A DNA stretch of 64,000 nucleotides from Sulfopaludibacter sp963815475 (GTDB lineage: Bacteria; Acidobacteriota; Terriglobia; Bryobacterales; Bryobacteraceae): the NCBI GenBank assembly GCA_963815475.1, contig CAWFHD010000003.1:7688001-7752000 (forward strand), given 5' to 3'. Positions 51,728 through 61,400 of this stretch are shown piece by piece. Made by a program: the position numbers and the translations under genes. Below the pieces are notes generated by a model. It ran no database searches. It worked only from the letters and a program-made list of their open reading frames with translations, and was not told the origin of the DNA. Position 1 is the stretch's first letter. Each line of letters begins with the position of its first letter.

Positions 51728-53365
51728 ATGCCTCTGGAAGACGATGTTCGCGATCTGGCGCAGCGGATAGCCCGGATCGAACAGGCGCTGGGGATAGTGC
51801 TGCCTCCGGTGCAACCGCCACTAGCGCGTCCCGCCCTTCCCGAGAGCTTGCAGACCGACAGACTCCCTTACCTGTTGGGCCGTTCCCTGCTGGGACTGGC
51901 GGGGGCCTATCTGCTCCGCGCGCTCACCGAATCGGGTTCCATGCCGGCGGCGGCAGGGGTCGCGGCCGGGATTCTGTATGCCATCCTGTGGATGGTGTGG
52001 GCCGCGCGGACACCGGCTACCGAGCGCGTAGAGACCGCGTTGCACAGCTTAACGGCAGTCCTGGTGCTTTGCCCACTGTTGTGGGAAGCTACGGTGCGGT
52101 TTCACGCCGTCTCCACCTGGGCCACGGCCGGCATTCTGCTTTTCTTCACGATTTTCGGCCTGGGGATTTCATGGCGCAAGGACATCCTGATTCTGGCGAC
52201 CATCGCCACCGTGGCTGCCCTGGGCACGGCGGGCGGACTTCTGATCGCCACTCACGATGCGCTGCGCTTCACACTGGTGTTCCTGGCGATTGGCGCGGCC
52301 GTGGAGGCATCGGCATGCCTGGGCCACTGGCTGAGTGAGCGCTGGCTGGCGGCATCGGCCGCCGACCTTTCAGTGCTGCTGACTACGTGGCTGGTGACCA
52401 ATCCGCGCGGCTTGCCTCCAGACTATGCGCCCATCCCACATACCTGGCTGCTAGCGGCGCTGGTGCTGCTGTTGGCTATCTATCTTTCGAGCACCATCGT
52501 GCGCACCCTGCTGCGCGGCTTCACTTTCACGTTTTTCGAAACGGCCCAATGCGGTTTTGCACTGGCAATTACCCTGAACGGATGCCTTCGGCTCTCGGAG
52601 GAGGATCCGCGGATCGCTCCTGCCATCGGCGTTTTTGCCGTGATGTGCGCCGCGGCGTGCTATGTAGTTTCGATTGTGCGGGCCGATCATGGGCGCAACT
52701 TCTATACCTATTCGACATTTGGAATTCTGCTGGCGGTGGCCGGCACGCGCATTCTGTTTTCGCTGGAGGCCGTTTCCGTGCTCTGGCTCTTGCTGGCTGC
52801 CGGATGCATCTGGGCCGATGGAACCTTCGGGCGGCGCACGCTCGAAGTCCATGGCGGCATCTATCTGCTGCTGGCGCTGGTGTGTCTGGGCGCGCTGCAG
52901 CAATCGGTGTGGGTCCTGGTGGGCACGGGCGAATTGCAGTGGGTAGTGTACGCCGGGGCCGCCGCGGCGGGAATGTGCTATCTGCGGAGCCGACCTGGAC
53001 TGTTGCGACTCGGACTGGCAGGGACGCTGGCACTGCTGGTGGCGGCTATCGCAGCCAGCAGCCTGACGCACGCGTACCACGCTCTATTCGGCGCGGCCAC
53101 GACGCACTCCTATTGCGCCGCCTTGCGCACCGGAGTGCTGGTTGGCGGATCGGTGCTGCTGGCATGGGCAGGCTCGCGCTGGGAGCGGATGGAACTGCAA
53201 CGGCTGATCTACCCGGCAATGCTGCTGGCAGCGTACCGGCTGGTCACCTTCGACATGCATCAGGAGCGAAAGGCGGCGGGGATCATCTCTCTGCTGGTGT
53301 ATGGAGCGGCGCTGATGGCGCTGCCCAGGTTGAGTAGGTCCTTCGATCTGGCGAGAAAAAGTTAA
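51728..53365 (+). CDS. Large multi-pass membrane protein, DUF2339-like
   Basis: A 545-residue protein with a short acidic/helical N-terminus (MPLEDDVRDLAQRIARIEQA, coiled-coil like) and about 14-16 hydrophobic segments across the rest. The layout of a coiled start followed by many membrane helices resembles DUF2339, but no defining motif lets me be sure. ATG 51728 has a perfect AGGAGGT at 51717-51723. It begins 29 bases after nrfD, so it is likely cotranscribed; a redox link is only positional. Confidence 0.6.
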   Translation: MPLEDDVRDLAQRIARIEQALGIVLPPVQPPLARPALPESLQTDRLPYLLGRSLLGLAGAYLLRALTESGSMPAAAGVAAGILYAILWMVWAARTPATERVETALHSLTAVLVLCPLLWEATVRFHAVSTWATAGILLFFTIFGLGISWRKDILILATIATVAALGTAGGLLIATHDALRFTLVFLAIGAAVEASACLGHWLSERWLAASAADLSVLLTTWLVTNPRGLPPDYAPIPHTWLLAALVLLLAIYLSSTIVRTLLRGFTFTFFETAQCGFALAITLNGCLRLSEEDPRIAPAIGVFAVMCAAACYVVSIVRADHGRNFYTYSTFGILLAVAGTRILFSLEAVSVLWLLLAAGCIWADGTFGRRTLEVHGGIYLLLALVCLGALQQSVWVLVGTGELQWVVYAGAAAAGMCYLRSRPGLLRLGLAGTLALLVAAIAASSLTHAYHALFGAATTHSYCAALRTGVLVGGSVLLAWAGSRWERMELQRLIYPAMLLAAYRLVTFDMHQERKAAGIISLLVYGAALMALPRLSRSFDLARKS

Positions 53366-53376
53366 ACTGGGAGTCC

Positions 53377-53754
53377 ATGAAGAAAGCGTTCGCCAAGGAC
53401 CAGCGGCTGGACCGAGTCACCAGGATTTGCAAGGCGCTTCCCGAGGCTATTTTCGAACTGGCCGGGAAACATGCCAGCTACACGGTCCGCAAGAAGACCT
53501 TCGCCTACTACCTCAACGACCATCATGGCGACGGCATCATCGCGGTCTGCTGCAAGGTCCTGCCGGGAGACAATGAGGCGCTGATCGCGGCGCATCCCAA
53601 GAAGTTCTATATGCCGGCGTACATCGGGCCGCGCGGCTGGGTGGGGCTGCGCCTGGACATCCCGGGAGTCGATTGGAACGAAGTGGCCGAACTGATCCGA
53701 GGCAGCTATCGTCTGGTGGCGCCGCAGAAACTCGCGTACCTGGTGCGCGCTTAG
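53377..53754 (+). CDS. MmcQ/YjbR-family protein
   Basis: A 125-residue small protein of the MmcQ/YjbR family (DUF419): ICKALPEAIFELAGKHASYT, VRKKTFAYYLNDHHGDG and GPRGWVGLRLDIPGVDWNEV. The fold resembles a double-wing DNA-binding or substrate-binding module, and the function is not established. Start is ATG 53377, 11 bases after the preceding gene. Confidence 0.85.
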   Translation: MKKAFAKDQRLDRVTRICKALPEAIFELAGKHASYTVRKKTFAYYLNDHHGDGIIAVCCKVLPGDNEALIAAHPKKFYMPAYIGPRGWVGLRLDIPGVDWNEVAELIRGSYRLVAPQKLAYLVRA

Positions 53755-53765
53755 CTCCTTCGCGC

Positions 53766-54563
53766 CTAGTTCAAAGGGTGGATTTTGATATTCTTGAACC
53801 AGGCCACGTCGTCGTGATTTTGCAGGGAGAAATGACTCCGATGCTGGGGCTGTTTCACCAGCAGATCGTACACCGGGCTGCTCTCGCCCCACCGCTTGGC
53901 CATGCTCTTCGCAACTTCGGGTCCCTTCAAGCTGGTATCCACAACCTTCACGCCATTCAGCCAGTGCTCCACGTGATCGCCCTTCACCACCAGGCGCGAA
54001 TGATTGAACTCGCCGACCGGCTTGGTAGCGTCCTTTGACGGCGCCACGATATCGTAGAGCGCGGCGGTTTGGTGCAAACCGCCATTGCGCATGGCATCGG
54101 GGTTGGTAGCGTTGTCGGTCAGTTGATACTCGAAGCCGATTACGTAATCCTGTCCCTTCGCCGGCCGATCGGTGCGGCGGTTCGCCAGGGCCGCGTTCAC
54201 ATTGGGCTCGAACGGCTGCACCCGCTTGTCGAGCAGAAAGACATGATCCTGAATTCGATACTTGACACCGCTGTTACCGCGCGGCGAAATCTTCCAATCC
54301 CATTCCAGTTCGAAATCGCCGTAGGTGTCGGCGCTGAAAAGATCCTCGTCGATGGGCGGATGGGAGGTGGATTTAAGGCATCCGTCCTCGATGGTGAAGG
54401 ACGTTCCGGGCGGGGACATTTTGGTGTTGTCCACCCAGTTGGCGAAGGTCTTGCCATCGAAGAGCAATTTCCACCCGGCCGCCTTTTCCTGGGGCGTGAG
54501 TTGGTTGTCGGCGGCGCAGAGCGGGAGCGCCAGAAGCGCCGCAAAAAGGAGATACCGGTACAT
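53766..54563 (-). CDS. DUF1080 (3-keto-disaccharide hydrolase-type) exported protein
   Basis: A 265-residue exported protein with signal MYRYLLFAALLALPLCAADN. The domain is DUF1080, a concanavalin-like jelly roll: WKLLFDGKTFANWVD, DFELEWDWKISPRGNSGVKY and EFNHSRLVVKGDHVEHWLNG. Members in Acidobacteriota, Planctomycetota and Bacteroidota process keto-sugars or bind glycans. The start is 19 bases from the divergent MBL gene start, leaving almost no promoter space. Confidence 0.85.
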   Translation of the reverse strand: MYRYLLFAALLALPLCAADNQLTPQEKAAGWKLLFDGKTFANWVDNTKMSPPGTSFTIEDGCLKSTSHPPIDEDLFSADTYGDFELEWDWKISPRGNSGVKYRIQDHVFLLDKRVQPFEPNVNAALANRRTDRPAKGQDYVIGFEYQLTDNATNPDAMRNGGLHQTAALYDIVAPSKDATKPVGEFNHSRLVVKGDHVEHWLNGVKVVDTSLKGPEVAKSMAKRWGESSPVYDLLVKQPQHRSHFSLQNHDDVAWFKNIKIHPLN

Positions 54564-54582
54564 GCGATCATTGTGGCACAAC

Positions 54583-55445
54583 ATGCGTCTTTCGTTTCTT
54601 CTGTTGGCCGCCGCCTCGTTGTTCGCGCAAGACACGCACGTCGTTTTGCTAGGCACCGGGAATCCGAATCCCGATCCCGAGCGTAGCGGTCCGGCGGTGG
54701 CGATCGTCTCAGGCGGCAGCGTGTACGTGGTGGATTGCGGACCCGGCGTGGTACGGCGCGCCGCACAGGCAGGCATCAAGATGGAGCAACTGACTCGTCT
54801 GTTCGTGACCCATCTGCACTCCGATCACACGGCGGGCTTCCCGATTTCATTCTGACTCCGGCCGTGACGGGGCGCATCGTTCCGCTCCAAATCTATGGAC
54901 CGCCCGGCGTCGACGCCATGACTCGTCACATCATGGCGGCATACAAAGAGGATCGCGAGGTGCGCCTGCATGGCGGCGAGCCGTCCGTGCCGCAAGCGTA
55001 CGTCGTGGAGGCCCGCGATGTGAAGCCGGGAGTGGTGTACAGCGATGCCGCGGTGCGCGTGATTGCGTTCGCAGTGCAGCATGGCTCATGGCGTCATGCG
55101 TACGGATACCGGTTCGAAGCGCGCGACAAGGTGATCGTGCTCTCGGGCGACACCACTTACAGCGAAGGGCTGATTCAGGCGGCCAAGGGCTGCGACATTC
55201 TGATTCACGAAGTGCAATCGCGCCAGGGATTGGAGAAGAGGACGCCCGACTGGCAGCGGTATCACACGGCTTTCCATACTGTGGGCGCGGACGTGGGGCA
55301 TGTCGCGGCGCAGGTGCGGCCGAAGAAACTGGTGCTGTATCATCAACTGCCTCACGGAGAATCGCCCGAACAGATTCTCAAAGAGGTGCGCGAGCAATAC
55401 CCAGGGGAAATTATCTATGGGAACGACCTGGATGTGATCCGTTAG
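54583..55445 (+). CDS. Exported MBL-fold metallo-hydrolase, single-base frameshift
   Basis: Metallo-beta-lactamase fold with signal MRLSFLLLAAASLFAQ, an N-terminal VVLLGTGNPNPDPERSGPA, and the metal motif FVTHLHSDHTAG. After TAGFP the frame changes. The next residues DFILTPAVTGRIVPL are in another phase, which needs one extra base in the CCC run at about 54840-54843. Rejoined length is about 287 residues. Later motifs LSGDTTYSEG and LVLYHQLPHG are intact. The RNase Z/arylsulfatase-like branch fits; the substrate is unknown. A homopolymer sequencing error is likely. Confidence 0.82.
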
Positions 55446-55515
55446 AGGAATCACATGGCTAACCAAAGTGATGGTAGAAGTGGTCCGACAGGAATGAGGA
55501 GAATACGGAAAGCTC

Positions 55516-55827
55516 ATGTTTGCCAACCTTCGAAGAGAATTCCCTGCCCCTTCCATGAAGGTCTTTTTCTTGCTGCAGTTATTGGATGTGGTGACGACGC
55601 TGCTGGGTTTGCGCCTGGGCGCCGGAGAGGCGAGTTTCTTCGTGGGACGGCTCATGAAATTCGGCGCCCTGGAAGGTCTGATCATCGCGAAATTCTTCGC
55701 GATGATTCTGGTGGCCGCGGCGCTGGCATTCCACCGCCCGCGGGTGGTGGTCTTTCTGAATTACTGGTTCGCCGTGCTGATCACGTGGAATTTGGTCACG
55801 ATCATGGCCTCGTTCGCGCGGGGGTAG
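55516..55827 (+). CDS. Small DUF5658-like membrane protein
   Basis: A 103-residue integral membrane protein with three hydrophobic segments. FFLLQLLDVVTTLLGLRLGA resembles the DUF5658 signature (LDxxTT with hydrophobic flanks). The function is unknown. ATG 55516 follows the MBL gene by 70 bases. Confidence 0.65.
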   Translation: MFANLRREFPAPSMKVFFLLQLLDVVTTLLGLRLGAGEASFFVGRLMKFGALEGLIIAKFFAMILVAAALAFHRPRVVVFLNYWFAVLITWNLVTIMASFARG

Positions 55828-55869
55828 GGTGGCAGACGACGAAAACCGATCGGCCGCCCTACTTGCACA

Positions 55870-56211
55870 CTACCCTGCTAACGCTTCTTCTGGTGTCGAG
55901 AAAAACGGGAAAATCTGATCGAGCAGGCTAACGTGGAACGTTTGAAAGACGTGCCCGGTGGCTCCTGCGATGCGCATTTCGCCGCCGAGCGCCGCCGCCT
56001 TATTGAAACTCACGATAAAGTGGCCGACTCCCGTGCTGTCGAGCGCCTTCACTCCGGTGATGTCGAAGATGATGATGCGCTTACCCTCACGCAGCAATTC
56101 TTCCACCAGGGGCACAATCTCACTGCCGCCCGCGCCCATCATGATCTTGCCCGAGAGCGTAATCAACACTTTGCCCGGCGCTACCTCCCGATGGCTCATT
56201 TCCGTGGTCAT
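55870..56211 (-). CDS. STAS-domain anti-sigma factor antagonist-like protein
   Basis: A 113-residue single STAS domain: VAPGKVLITLSGKIMMGAGG, RIIIFDITGVKALDSTGVGH and AGATGHVFQTFHVSLLDQIF. The conserved phosphorylatable serine position is in LDSTGVG, so partner-switching control is possible. No anti-sigma kinase or phosphatase is adjacent. It is divergent from the TIM-barrel gene across 44 bases. Confidence 0.85.
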   Translation of the reverse strand: MTTEMSHREVAPGKVLITLSGKIMMGAGGSEIVPLVEELLREGKRIIIFDITGVKALDSTGVGHFIVSFNKAAALGGEMRIAGATGHVFQTFHVSLLDQIFPFFSTPEEALAG

Positions 56212-56255
56212 GCCGTCACCATGATAAAACAGATCTGAGCGTAAGGAGGCATTTC

Positions 56256-57089
56256 ATGATGAACCTCAGCCGCCGGACCGTGTTGTCCATGGCGCTGGGC
56301 GCGCCGTTGCTGCGCGCGGCCAACCCCAGATTGCGCATCGGCATCACCGATTGGAACCTGAAGCTGTCGTCTAAACCGGAAGCGGTGACACTCGCGGCGC
56401 AACTCGGGTTCGACGGCGTGCAGGTCTCCTGCGGCCGGAAGTTGGACAACGACAAACTGCCGCTCGATAATCCCGAACTGTTGTCGCAGTATCGCAAGCT
56501 GGCCGCCGAGAATCGCATCCCGATCGATGGCGCCTGCGCCGACCGGCTACACGAAAACGGCCTGAAGAGCGACAAACTGGCGGTACGATGGGTCTCCGAT
56601 TCGATCCGCATCACCAAGGCGCTCGAAACCAAAGTGCTGCTGCTGCCCTTCTTCGGCAAGTGGGCATTGAGCACTCGCGAGGAGATGGAGTATACCGGCG
56701 ACGCGCTACGGGAAGTGGGACCGGAAGCGGAAAAGGCCAGCGTGATTCTGGGTTTGGAAGACACAATCTCCGCCGAAGACAACGTGCGCATCATGGAGCG
56801 CTCGCGATCCGAGGCCGTCCTGGTGTACTACGACGTCGGCAACTCCACCAACGCCGGGTTCGACGTGGTGAAAGAGATCCGCTGGCTCGGTAAGGATCGC
56901 ATCTGCCAGTTTCACTTGAAGGACAATCCCAACTATCTGGGAGAGGGCAAGATTCCCTTCCCCGCCGTGATGGCCGCCATAAGCGACATCGGCTTCGCGG
57001 GTTACGCCAACCTGGAAACGGACGCCCATCCCAAGATGGATGTCGGGGCCGAAATGAAACGAAACCTGGAGTTCATTCGAAAACTATGA
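56256..57089 (+). CDS. Tat-exported sugar phosphate isomerase/epimerase family protein
   Basis: A 277-residue TIM-barrel protein with a twin-arginine leader (NLSRRTVLSMALGAPLLRAA). Barrel metal-site motifs: GLEDTISAED, YYDVGNSTNAG, QFHLKDNPNYLG and YANLETDAHP. It is a distant relative of the 23644-24528 protein. The substrate is unknown, probably a sugar or inositol derivative. Its TGA overlaps the ATG of the serine hydrolase gene (ATGA at 57086-57089), so the two are coupled. Confidence 0.83.
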   Translation: MMNLSRRTVLSMALGAPLLRAANPRLRIGITDWNLKLSSKPEAVTLAAQLGFDGVQVSCGRKLDNDKLPLDNPELLSQYRKLAAENRIPIDGACADRLHENGLKSDKLAVRWVSDSIRITKALETKVLLLPFFGKWALSTREEMEYTGDALREVGPEAEKASVILGLEDTISAEDNVRIMERSRSEAVLVYYDVGNSTNAGFDVVKEIRWLGKDRICQFHLKDNPNYLGEGKIPFPAVMAAISDIGFAGYANLETDAHPKMDVGAEMKRNLEFIRKL

Positions 57090-58462
57090 CGAAGAGTTTG
57101 AGGCTTCTGCTGCTGGCTGCGCCGCTCGCTTTGACAGCGCAAACCACGGCCGATCTGGAACGAAAGTTCAGCGACAAGATCTCGGCCACGCTCAAGACGA
57201 GCGGCGCGCCTAGCGTCTCCGTGGTGGTTGTGAAGGACGGCAAGGTGTTGTTCGCCAGGGCATTCGGCGACGCCAGCCTCGCGCCAAACCGGCCCGCCAG
57301 CCTGCAGACGCGGTACGCCGTGGGCTCCATCAGTAAGCAGTTCACTGCGGCTGCGCTGCTGCTGGAGCAGGAAGCGGGCAAACTTTCTCTCGACGACAAG
57401 GTCGCGAAGTACTTCCCCGACCTGACTCGCGCCAACGACATCAGCATCCGCCAGCTTCTGACCTACACCTCGGGCTATGAGGACTTCGCGCCGCAGGACT
57501 ATATCATTCCAGACTGGACTCACCCCACCACGACACAGACCCTGCTCGACCACTGGGCGAAGAAGCCGCTCAATTTCGAGCCGGGCACAAAATACCAGTA
57601 CAGCAACACCGGCTACGTGTTGGCCGCAGCCATTTTCGAAAAGGCCTCGGGGCAGCCGCTGGTGAGCTTCCTGCGTTCGCGCATCTTCCAGCCCCTCGGC
57701 ATGGCATCGGCAGGCGATTGTTCGGAGACTGCGCCGGCCGACGCGACAGCGTATACACGATTCGCCAGCGGTCCGCCGCGGCCCGTGGCGCGCGAGGCTG
57801 CCGGCTGGTACATCGGCGCCGGCGAGCTTTGTATGACGCCCTCCGACCTGGCCAAGTGGGACATGGCGTTTCTGCGGAAAGAAATTCTCTCCGCGAAATC
57901 GTACGAGGAGTTTACGCACGAAGCGTGGCTGGCCAATGGAGATTCCACACACTATGCGCTCGGGCTCACTATGGGCGAGTTCAATCACATCCCAACCATC
58001 GCGCACAGCGGCGAGGTGTCGGGCTTCATATCGTCGAACACGCTGTATCCCAGCCGCGGCGGCGCGGTGGTGGTGCTTACGAATGAAGACGGCATCCAGC
58101 TAATCGGGCCGGTGACAACGCAGGCCGCGACTATCGCATTCCTGCCGGAAGAACCGCCTGCGGCATCGGAACAGGCTACACAGCAAGTGCGCGGAATGTT
58201 GGAGGGCTTTGGAAAAGGCAGGATCGACCGCGCACTGTACACCGCCAATGCCAACTCATACTTCACCGTGACGGCGCTGGGAGACATTCGGAAGTCGCTA
58301 TCGACCATCGGAAAGCTGAAAACGTTGACCCGCAGCAGTGAGACGCTGAGGGGAGGAATGACGCACCGGGTTTACCGCGCCGTCTACGAAAAGAAGACTC
58401 TCACGCTGAATATATACGTGATGCCAGATGGAAAGTACGAGCAGTTTATGGTGGAAGAGTAG
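57086..58462 (+). CDS. Exported serine hydrolase, beta-lactamase/PBP4* family
   Basis: A 458-residue protein with signal MTKSLRLLLLAAPLALTAQ. The catalytic motifs are complete: SxxK in VGSISKQF, YxN in YQYSNTGYVLAAAIFE, and a HxG triad element in IAHSGEVSGFIS. The C-terminal about 110 residues form a beta-rich extra domain. Such enzymes are esterases, D-amino acid peptidases or carboxypeptidases; beta-lactamase activity is not implied. It ends 21 bases before the convergent PEP-CTERM gene. Confidence 0.85.
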   Translation: MTKSLRLLLLAAPLALTAQTTADLERKFSDKISATLKTSGAPSVSVVVVKDGKVLFARAFGDASLAPNRPASLQTRYAVGSISKQFTAAALLLEQEAGKLSLDDKVAKYFPDLTRANDISIRQLLTYTSGYEDFAPQDYIIPDWTHPTTTQTLLDHWAKKPLNFEPGTKYQYSNTGYVLAAAIFEKASGQPLVSFLRSRIFQPLGMASAGDCSETAPADATAYTRFASGPPRPVAREAAGWYIGAGELCMTPSDLAKWDMAFLRKEILSAKSYEEFTHEAWLANGDSTHYALGLTMGEFNHIPTIAHSGEVSGFISSNTLYPSRGGAVVVLTNEDGIQLIGPVTTQAATIAFLPEEPPAASEQATQQVRGMLEGFGKGRIDRALYTANANSYFTVTALGDIRKSLSTIGKLKTLTRSSETLRGGMTHRVYRAVYEKKTLTLNIYVMPDGKYEQFMVEE

Positions 58463-58483
58463 TCCGTCAGGGAGTCGGTGTTC

Positions 58484-61400
58484 TTACAACCTGCGGCGCT
58501 TCCGGCTTACTCCCGCGGCGATCAGAAGTGCGATGCCCACCAATGCGTACGTGGCGGGCTCGGGCACACTGGAGGGGACCACTTCGAGATCCAGTTCGGT
58601 GGGAGTGAAGATGGCTTCGAACATGAGCCCGTTGCCCAGGGCCGGCAGGTTGAAGGTTACTCCATCGTTCACGATGTTCCCCGCGTTGAGAACGTCGAAG
58701 AACTCGCCCAATTGGAAATCGATGGGATTGAGCAGCGAGATGTTGATGGCGCCGTTCAGGTCCGCGGTACTGCCCACCATTAGTTGTCCCCAATCGGTAA
58801 GGCTGGCGAAGTTGATATTCAGATTGCCGTCAGCCAGTTGGTTGTAATCGCCAGTCACTGTGAGGACGGCGGGAGCATCGCCCGGCTGAACCGCGCCACC
58901 GTTCCCAACCGTCACGTTGCCGTTCACTGTGCCGGCGCCGTCCAGCACGCCGCCCGTCACGCTGACGTCGGATTGGATGGATCCGTCCACCTCGGTGAGA
59001 CCGCTATCCTGCACGTAACCCCCGCCCGGGTTAATCGAACTCAGCGCGGCGACATTGACCTGGCCATCGTTGGTGAAAACGCCGGACGGAGCAAAGAGGC
59101 CGCCCGTCGCCACCAGCATGTTGCCGGTGTTTTCGAAGTCGGCTTGGGTGGCCACGGTCGCGTTATCCTGCACCGCGAAATAGCCGTCGTTTTCGCCCAG
59201 AAACTGGAGAGCGTTTGTGCCATCGCCTGAGCCGTAGAGCATCCGCCCGTTGCCGGAAAGAGTGACCGACGCGCTGGAATCGATCGCCAGGATATTGCCG
59301 CCCGCGCTATCGCTATTGGGATCGAACAGGAGGTTGCCGCCGACAAAGAACGACCCGCCGCCGAGCACTCCCCCCTGGAGGTTCGCGAACGTGTCGGTCT
59401 GCGCGCCGAAATTCGGGATGAAGCCGGAACGGAAGTCGGCGGTGGCCCCGTTGGTGAGACTAATGGTCCCCGCGTTGATCACGCCGAAACCCGAGAATTT
59501 GGTATTCGCCCCGTCCAGACTGATGCTGCCGAGGTTCTCGGTGAAACCCTCCACCAGGAAGGTCGCGCCCTTATCCATCGTCACGAAGCCCGCATTCCCG
59601 AAGTTCCCCACGGTCATGCTCGTTCCCAATCCTGAGAGCGAGAGTAGCGCGGTGTACGGGCCACTGGGCGTATCGTTGCCAAAGAACCCGGCGCCGTTGG
59701 CAAGATTGAGAACGGTGCCATTCACCAGGTTCAGCGTTCCCAGATTCTCACTGAGCTGCGATAGAACATTGTTCCCATTGCCGTCCATGACGGCGCCGCT
59801 GCCCGACAGCGTCAGCGACGCCGTGGAACCGATGGTCTGGATTCCACTGTTCCTCGCGTCGTCGTAGATCAGCGTCCCGCCAATCGTGAAATTGCCATCG
59901 CGAAGGGTTCCAAAACCCGAGACGTTAGTGAACTGTCCGCCCCGGAAATCCGCCACAGCGCCATTAGTTACGTTCAGATTGCTGCCGGGCGATCCCTGGT
60001 AGCCCGAAGCGAACAATGTGCTGCCGCTGCCATCCACAGTGAGCGATTGCAAACCTGTGGAGGTGTTGATGAATTGGCCGCCAGCGCTGAACGTGGAGCC
60101 TGAGGCGACGGTCATGGACCCGTTGTTCGTGAAGCTCCCGCCCACCGCAAGGTTGGCGCCGTTGGTAAGGGCGAAGGTTCCGTTGTTGGTCGCCAGAGTG
60201 GTAAGCGCCGGCGTGTTCGCGCCATAGATTATGGTGCCCGATCCAGACAGAGTTAGCGACGACGAGGCGTCGATGGAAGTGATTCCCGCGGCGCCGGCCT
60301 GCGGCAGGTATTGGAAGACACCGCCGATTTTGTAGCTGCCTGTCAGGTTACCGCTGCTGTCGACATTATTGAACGCGGCGGCGCCGGTGCTGAACGTGCT
60401 TCCAGCATCTACTTGCAGCAGTCCGTTGTTAGTAAAGCTCCCGACCGAACTGTCGACGGTGAAGTTCTTTCCGCCGGTGATGGCGAACGTGCCTTCGTTG
60501 TCCGAGAGCAGCGTCAAAGCATCGGCGCCGGCGCCGCTTCCATAGGCGATACGGCCGGAGCCTGACAAGGTAACCGACGCTTGGCTGCCGATGGTGGTGA
60601 TGTCGCCGCTGCCGCCGCCAGCCGGCGAGAAGTAGAAAGTGGCGCCATTGCCGATGTTGTATGTGCCATCGATGAGCGTGCCGCCGTTGAAGTTGATGAA
60701 CGAGGCAGGGCGCGTGTCGAGCACACTACCGGTGCCCAGGGTCAACGATCCGCAATTGCAATAGCTCGTAACCGAATTGTCCAGGGTCAGCGAGCGCCCG
60801 CCAGTCAGCGTGAGGCTGCCTCCGTTGGCACTGAGTTGGGTAAGCGCATCGGTGCTTCCATCGAACGTGATCAGCGAATTCGTTCCATTCAGCGTGACCG
60901 AGGTTCCCACTGGAATCTCGCGAATGAAGCCGTCGCTGCCGGTCTGCGCCGCGTATTGGAACGTGCCTGAAATATTGTAGGTTCCGGTGAGCGTCCCGTT
61001 GGTATCGAGGCTTTGAAACGATGGCGCGATGAGGGTGCTGCCGGCGTCCACCTGAAGAACGCCATTGTTGGAAAAACTGCTGCCCAGCAGCGTCATGTTG
61101 CGGCCGCCCGTGAGGACTAGCGTGCCATTATTGGTGGCAAGGTGGGCCAGTGAATCGGTAACACCATCGGGCGTGAGGAGGGATCCAGCGCCGTTCAACG
61201 TCACGGTGGTATTGGCATCCAGCGTGGTGATGTCGCCGAGATTCTGGATGATGAGCACTTGATTGACCGCGGTGTACGCGCCGCCGCTCAGCGTTTGCGT
61301 GCCGCCGTCATAATTCGTGAGATTGACGATGGTAAGCGGGCCTGTTCCGTTCGCCACGATCGTGCCCAGATTGGTGACCGTCATGGAAGCGCCCGAGCCC

